Assembly (NCBI GenBank): GCA_034509735.1
Contig: JACGWO010000007.1
Span: forward strand, 21,914,046-21,978,045
Length of the DNA stretch: 64,000 nucleotides
Direction of reading: 5' to 3'
DNA from: Sesamum alatum
Taxonomy: Eukaryota > Streptophyta > Magnoliopsida > Lamiales > Pedaliaceae
Position numbers and translations under genes: made by a program
Notes under the pieces: model-generated
Seen by the model: the letters and a program-made list of their open reading frames with translations, nothing else
Databases searched by the model: none
Told to the model about the DNA's origin: nothing
Shown: piece after piece, positions 58,813 to 64,000 of the stretch
Layout of the letters: every line of letters starts with the position of its first letter
How positions within the stretch are numbered: position 1 is the first letter of the stretch

Positions 58813-60110
58813 AATAAAAATTTCGTCCTCGAAATATAATGAACATATTCGTTTCATGAAATAAATAGAGGAACTTCTCTTTCATGCTTTCCTCAACTTC
58901 TCAAGTGACTTCTTTTGAAGAATGATGACTCCACTTTAATTTCAACATTAATATCTCGTTGTTCCTCAATCTCCTTACACTCTTATGCTATTTTTAAATA
59001 TTTCTTAGCTATTTGTGTCTGGTCTATAATTTCTTATACCAATTCAATATCTACTAGTCGTTGTTGTCCCTTAACATCCCTCCATACTTAACATCAATAT
59101 CTCGTAAAAAGGCTTCCCATATGACCATAGTGATGCTATGATGGATATCTATCATTATATGTAAATCCCATAAGTGGTAAGGGTCACTCTAATATTTTCT
59201 TGAACTCCATTATACAAGCTCTCATCATATCTTCCAGGGTCTGAATCGTCCTTTCTAACTGTCCACCTATTTGATAAATGAAATACTATACCATAATGTA
59301 ACTCTGTACCTAATGCCTTTTGTAAAATATCAAAATATAAAATAAATCGAGAATATCTATCAGTCACTATAGGAATAGGCACATCATGTAATCTTACAAT
59401 GGATGAGAAATACAACTTAACTAAATTTTTCCAAAAGATCCACCTTATCGTATAAGTAAGCAATAAGTTGATTTTGCCAATCTATCCACAATACTCAAAT
59501 AACATCATATTTTCTGAGTGTACATGGCAACCCTATAACAAAATTCATAATGATCTTATCCTATTTTCATGCAGGTATAGATAAAAATTGAAGCTTATCT
59601 ACTAGTGCTAGATGTTCTAGTCATAAACTATCAATACCCTATCTGTCACATAAGTCCATTTTCACATATCAAAAAACTATGTCTCCAAAGACTCCTTATT
59701 AGATTGACAATCAATATTCAACCCAAACTTTTAACATTGTCACAACAATAGAGGGATCTATACCACCATAAATCAAGGATATGATTTCTAGAGTCAATAC
59801 TTTAGTTGTAATAAATCGCATACTAGTCGACCGCGTAGCAGTGATCTATAACAATATAGTACTGAAAAACCCGAAAGTCTCAAAATAACTTAGGATTCTG
59901 AACATCTATTCCAATCCATTATGCCTTTACTTACTTACAAGTTAAGTATCTAGACACAACTCCTGCTACATCCTTTCTCATCGTCAACCACTAGTAGGAG
60001 GATTTTAGATTTCAAATACATTTTCAAAGTACCAGGATACCTGATAGGGTGTATTGTATACTTTCTATATGATCTAATGTGTAACCCATCCATATCATGT
60101 ACATATTCTC
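58813..60110 (-). pseudogene. Gypsy-G integrase and chromodomain-like pseudogene
   Basis: Minus strand from about 60050: the integrase zinc-binding region remnant (YPGTLKMYLKSK-like near 60010-60045). The core fragment at 59155-59463 reads KNLVKLYFSSIVRLHDVPIP, IVTDRYSRF, LQKALGTELHYGIVFH, the conserved gypsy integrase catalytic stretch. Near 58880-58930 WSHHSSKEVT, EVEESMKEKFLYLF resembles the WRNHSVEEATWE...YPYLF C-terminus of chromovirus polyproteins. Heavily broken by stops. Confidence 0.75.
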
Positions 60111-60890
60111 GCTCCACTTTCACTATCACCCCACTTTATTAACTATTTGGCTTTTTACCATTGCCTATTTTCTCTAACCTTCGTAATATACGAAGGATCC
60201 AACTGGATCTTAGTAGTTCCGTCACTACTTATTTCTACTACCTATCAAGTTTCAAGATATTGTTCCCAACATATAAAAGCAGCACGTACGATACATTGGC
60301 CTCACTCCATATGTATACATTACACTTATCCTCTTATAAGTACAAAATTATTACACAAGAATGTTAAACGAAAGGTAAAATTGAAAATTTATGTAATTAT
60401 TTTTGTTTAAATGAACATTTTCCGTCAAAACTGTAACGAATGGAGGTCAGGTGTAAACAGAGAATTTTCAGAGGGGGTGTAAGTGTAATTTCAAAACTTC
60501 TTTGGGGGAAAGTGTAATTATGCATTTTCAGAGGGGATCTAAGTGTAATTGACCCTACTATCATTCTTATTTTTCACAAATAACATTAATACTCCCCATA
60601 GTAAAGTAGTGAATCTAATGAATTCATCTCTAATATTTCTTCTATTTGCTTCTTAGTTTCTATAATTTTATTATAGCTATTCTATATATCGCAATCGAAA
60701 TAGATGATGTCCCGAGAATAGTCTCTATTTTAGAATCTACTTCTCAATAAAGTGGTAACCCAAGTAATTTCTCAGTAAATCTTAGGGATTTCTTTAACTA
60801 TAAAACACTTAATACAACAGATGTAACTATCATAGCATCATGTAAATTAGCTAGATACGCTTCACACCCTTCTTTAATTAAATTTAAGAC
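60111..60890. other. Gypsy-G interior without recognisable RT or RNase H
   Basis: No reverse transcriptase motif can be read on either strand. At 60420-60560 there is a non-retroviral stretch with gtgtaagtgtaatt, aaagtgtaattatg and ctaagtgtaattgac, resembling one end of a common plant MITE; its other end is not found. Confidence 0.5.
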
Positions 60891-61190
60891 AGTCACACAT
60901 ATATATTAAACAGTTGGGTATAACCTTCTCTTCTCCACAATCATCGTACTCATTTGCCTATTGACTTCTACTACCACTTTTTTGTTTAATGGTCAACAAT
61001 AGCCCATCTACGAGATAATCATTCCATTTGCAAAATAACGTCGAAACTCTCTAAGGTTTATCATATCCAAATTCCCATTTGGTATAACATCGACCACTAC
61101 CACTAGACCAGATCTTACTACAATACTAACTAGCATAACTCCACCAAGTGGGGACATATACACATATATCGGACTTTAGTAGTTCTATAT
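60891..61190 (-). pseudogene. Gypsy-G protease-region remnant
   Basis: Minus strand near 61060-61165 reads MSPLGGVMLASIVVRSGLVV, VDVIPNGNLDMINLREF, then by a frame shift DVIL and LSRRWAIVD near 60990-61050. This is the block after the catalytic Asp of plant gypsy retropepsins (usually LxxFDVILGMDWL). The DTG-like site itself is not visible. Confidence 0.6.
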
Positions 61191-61347
61191 CAATATATAC
61201 AAACTCCAATGACTCCTTCAAGTCAGCAGTGTGTTTACCGGACATCCCAACTTATATGAAACTCACATTTACTCTTAGGTTCATCATATATGTTTTAAAT
61301 ATACTCAATAATACTATTCTTCACAAATCCCATAGAATCTAATCTCT

Positions 61348-61359
61348 GCTCTGATACCA
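61348..61359 (-). other. Gypsy-G primer binding site
   Basis: gctctgatacca on the plus strand is tggtatcagagc on the minus strand, 5 bases from the 5' LTR edge; fixes the element's orientation. Confidence 0.88.
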
Positions 61360-61364
61360 CCTAA

Positions 61365-63483
61365 TGCAGCACCCCCTATAGCATTACATTGTAATACCAC
61401 TGATTATAATACACCCTTCATAATTAAACCCATTTTACGATAAATTTATATTAAAAGCAATAAATCTTAGAATACAAAATTCAATAAAAAATCTAATATC
61501 TGTATTTATGTAGCTAGAAATCTCAACCCAAGATGTCACTGTTGACCCACCTAATAAGACTGCCAGCATGGTTTATGATCCAATTCAGCTAGTCACTGTG
61601 AGTTATGTCCTGAAAAAATATGTGGCAAGGAATGAGCTATCTACTCAATAAGTATAACTAATCGACTTATATATATATATATATATACACACACACATAC
61701 ACAATAATATGAATATAATGCAATTACAATAAATATAAGAAATAACATATCCCAACAATCATATATCAATATACACATAATACTCAACTTTATTATTTAT
61801 TTTCTTAGGGCCCTGCTTACCCATGCTGGAGTTCATCACTCAATGGTCTTTGCCGGCTATCGTCCCCTCAATCATAATACCTCTTTTTTTTTTCGGTATC
61901 ACACAACACACAGCTCGTATGATACCCCATCATCAATGATACCACACAACACACAGCTCGTATTATATCCCGTCGTCAATCATATCACACAGCACACAAT
62001 TCGTATGATATGTCACATCATCTACACTGATCAATGACAACACACAGCTGGTCATTAATCATATCATTATAAGCCATTGCAGTATGTCCTCCAATTAGGT
62101 AAGTCATATCTTTATCTTAATTCATGATATTCTCATCAATGATCTCATCATTCATTTTCATTCATTTAACAATCAAATCCCCATCAGTAACTTCAACGTT
62201 CAATGTCATTTAACAATCACATATAGTACACACAATCACCCATCTAACTTCCATACACCATAACCACATATAATCACATAATAACAACTTCAAAGAATAA
62301 CAAGTCTTCTAGACAAATAGCCAACAATTCACAATAGGGTATACAACACAATAATATATATATATATATATAATATCCATATTTATAAATATATATTCAT
62401 ATATATAACTATACTTACCTCAAACTCAAAAGATCACGTTAATAGAAGGAACTGTTCAGCCCCCTACTCTACCTTTACGTCCTATATCAAGATATAATAT
62501 GTATAATTAATATATCGAAATATTGTAAATTCCGAATGAAATTACTAATTAATATTCGTACTTTTTCCACCAGTATTTCAGTATTTCATTTATATTAAAG
62601 TTCAAACCTCCATTATTTTTATAACTATCCTTCTCTATAACATCCCTAAATGAAATTACTACAAATATCCCATATGCCTTTTATATAAATATAATATTTC
62701 TCAAATACAATTTTCTACTATTCCTATTAATTTCTGTCAACTCTTCACTATAATAATAATAATTATTTAACAACTAGTACATACAATTATGTATTTGGTT
62801 AATAAGCCCGATCAATTTGAGTAATCCATTATAACAACTACTAAATCTAATAGGTTGAATTATTTTAATTTAATGGCTATAATATTCCCGTTCAATTAAA
62901 CAATAGACCCCGAATACTAATTTCTATAAATGCTCAACTTCAATAAATTTTCGATTAAATGATAAATCGAATAGTATAAAGCATATTTAATAAATGCACT
63001 AATTAAATAATATAATTATATTAATTAATTATAAATTAAATTATTAGTTCATTACCTGTTTCACGGCCGAAAAAGAAGGAGATTTCGCCCCTATACTCTC
63101 CCTCTAAAATGAATCATTCTTTTTATCATATATATCTATATATATATATATATTATACATGCATCTAGGTAGCAACACGTGTACGCCTTTATTGTACTTT
63201 ATCTTGTTTTTTTTTCTTTTTTTTTTGTTAAATGTATAAAGCATGTTTTATATATATATATATATATATATTACTTATTTAATAACTTTTGTGAAATTTC
63301 AAATTTTGCCTCCTACTTTCTCAATTTATAAATCATTCCCCAAATATTTTATAAAGTTCTAATTTAGTCCCTTCAAATGTTAATATATTCTAATTTCAAC
63401 CTTTAATTTATAATTAAATTTATACTTTCTTAATAATTACTAATTAGCCTATTAATTAAGTATAAAAATTTGTGGACGTCACA
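61365..63483 (-). repeat. Gypsy-G 5' LTR
   Basis: 2119 bp, plus-strand ends tgcagcacccc...gacgtcaca; colinear with 56675-58799. Confidence 0.92.
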
Positions 63484-64000
63484 AAGTCCAAAGGGATTCC
63501 TTTTTCAAGAGGATGGGAAGTAAAAATACTATTGGCAGCAGGACAGTACTCTAAAGAGGATTATAGAAGTCTCATCCTCCTCAGAGTGGGGAGGACATTA
63601 TGATAGCCCAAAATCGAGTAAGCCCTGAAGTAGAAGGCCCAATTCAAAGAAAGGTACACAGGCAAAGGGGGGCTCAAAGGTCTTCAGCTCACTGGGGCCA
63701 GGGGAGAGTAAGGCCCAAATGCACCATCCTCAGCCCATAAGGGCGATAGCCCAAGGCCCTAGCTTCCAAGAAGGCAACATTCGTCCCAGTTGCAGGCAGA
63801 CGTGGATTGATGCATGGATTTCGAGAAGGACGCAGTTCGATCTCGTTCGATCTTCCTCGAGATTTACCAAACCAAATGTGGATTGAGAGGGGGCTTATCC
63901 TTACGAAATCCAAGGGACGATATTCGGTCAAACTTTGGAAAAGGCTTATCCCTTGTAACTACTTCCCTGAGTCCTTGGGGGTGAAAACTCCTCATCATTG
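63484..64000 (-). mobile_element. Gypsy-E upstream (5') region, to window end
   Basis: Resumes after the aagtc duplication (63484-63488). Higher GC than Gypsy-G, with agccca/gggcct-rich sequence (63600-63770). No recognisable domain; an 80-codon minus-strand frame at 63689-63931 is not supported. Probably leader or LTR of Gypsy-E, continuing beyond the window. Confidence 0.55.

Larger units (their letters stand above)
56675..63483 (-). mobile_element. Gypsy-G: Ty3/gypsy element, internally deleted
   Basis: A minus-strand element with perfect target duplication aagtc (56670-56674 and 63484-63488), two LTRs of about 2.12 kb, a tRNA-Met primer site by the right LTR and a polypurine-like tract by the left. 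The internal region is only about 2.6 kb: protease, integrase and a chromodomain-like tail are recognisable, RT and RNase H are not. Over the first 145 bases of the LTRs I count about 9 differences, so it is younger than Copia-C. Chromovirus (Tekay-like) affinity is inference from the C-terminal motif. Confidence 0.92.

Noticed and set aside
63689..63931. 80-codon minus-strand frame
   Set aside because: No family recognised; lies in presumed leader/LTR of Gypsy-E.

Overview
The window is a gene-free block of a flowering-plant nuclear genome, most likely a eudicot; I cannot name the species. Evidence: four copia-type LTR retrotransposons or large pieces of them, one Ty3/gypsy element with a chromodomain-like tail, pieces of a gypsy element with the plant 'putative gypsy type transposon' domain, two plant L1 LINEs whose ORF1 stop overlaps the ORF2 start, a tRNA-derived SINE, several MITE-like inverted repeats, primer binding sites for initiator methionine tRNA (TGGTATCAGAGC), AT-rich intergenic DNA, and a LINE that carries a zf-RVT domain. 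No intact host gene was found; the only possible host coding DNA is a small spliced exon remnant at 20099-20426.

Layout, with my labels. 1-1895: right part of a 2.2-kb LTR inserted into LINE-A. 1896-5530: LINE-A (minus). 6393-11214: Copia-A (plus; possible 5-bp target duplication gtata). 11384-12550: two MITE-like repeats. 12569-17785: Copia-B (plus; tatag/tataa). 18065-22103: inverted repeats, exon remnant, Tourist-like MITE, SINE, hairpin. 22257-33772: Copia-C (plus; aatgc), whose 5' LTR carries a 1.6-kb internal duplication. 33773-37117: AT-rich DNA with a GC/G-rich island. 37118 to about 41690: LINE-B (minus). 41691-46308: old copia LTR and leader, interrupted by a solo LTR at 43135-45344 (atata). 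46309-48350: 3' half of Copia-D (minus).

48351-64000 is a nest. The base layer is Gypsy-E (minus), seen as three pieces (48351-49092, 55625-56674, 63484-64000). Copia-F (49093-55624, minus, aaacc) sits inside its gag-like ORF. Solo LTR-2 (52361-54481, minus, cataa) sits inside the reverse transcriptase of Copia-F. Gypsy-G (56675-63483, minus, aagtc) separates the second and third Gypsy-E pieces.

All polyproteins are broken by stops, frameshifts or deletions, and catalytic reverse transcriptase residues are lost or the core deleted in several copies, so nothing here looks autonomously mobile. The best preserved coding pieces are the LINE-B endonuclease and its reverse transcriptase core. The order of insertion can be read from the target duplications and interrupted reading frames. 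All alignments were done by eye; percentages are approximate.
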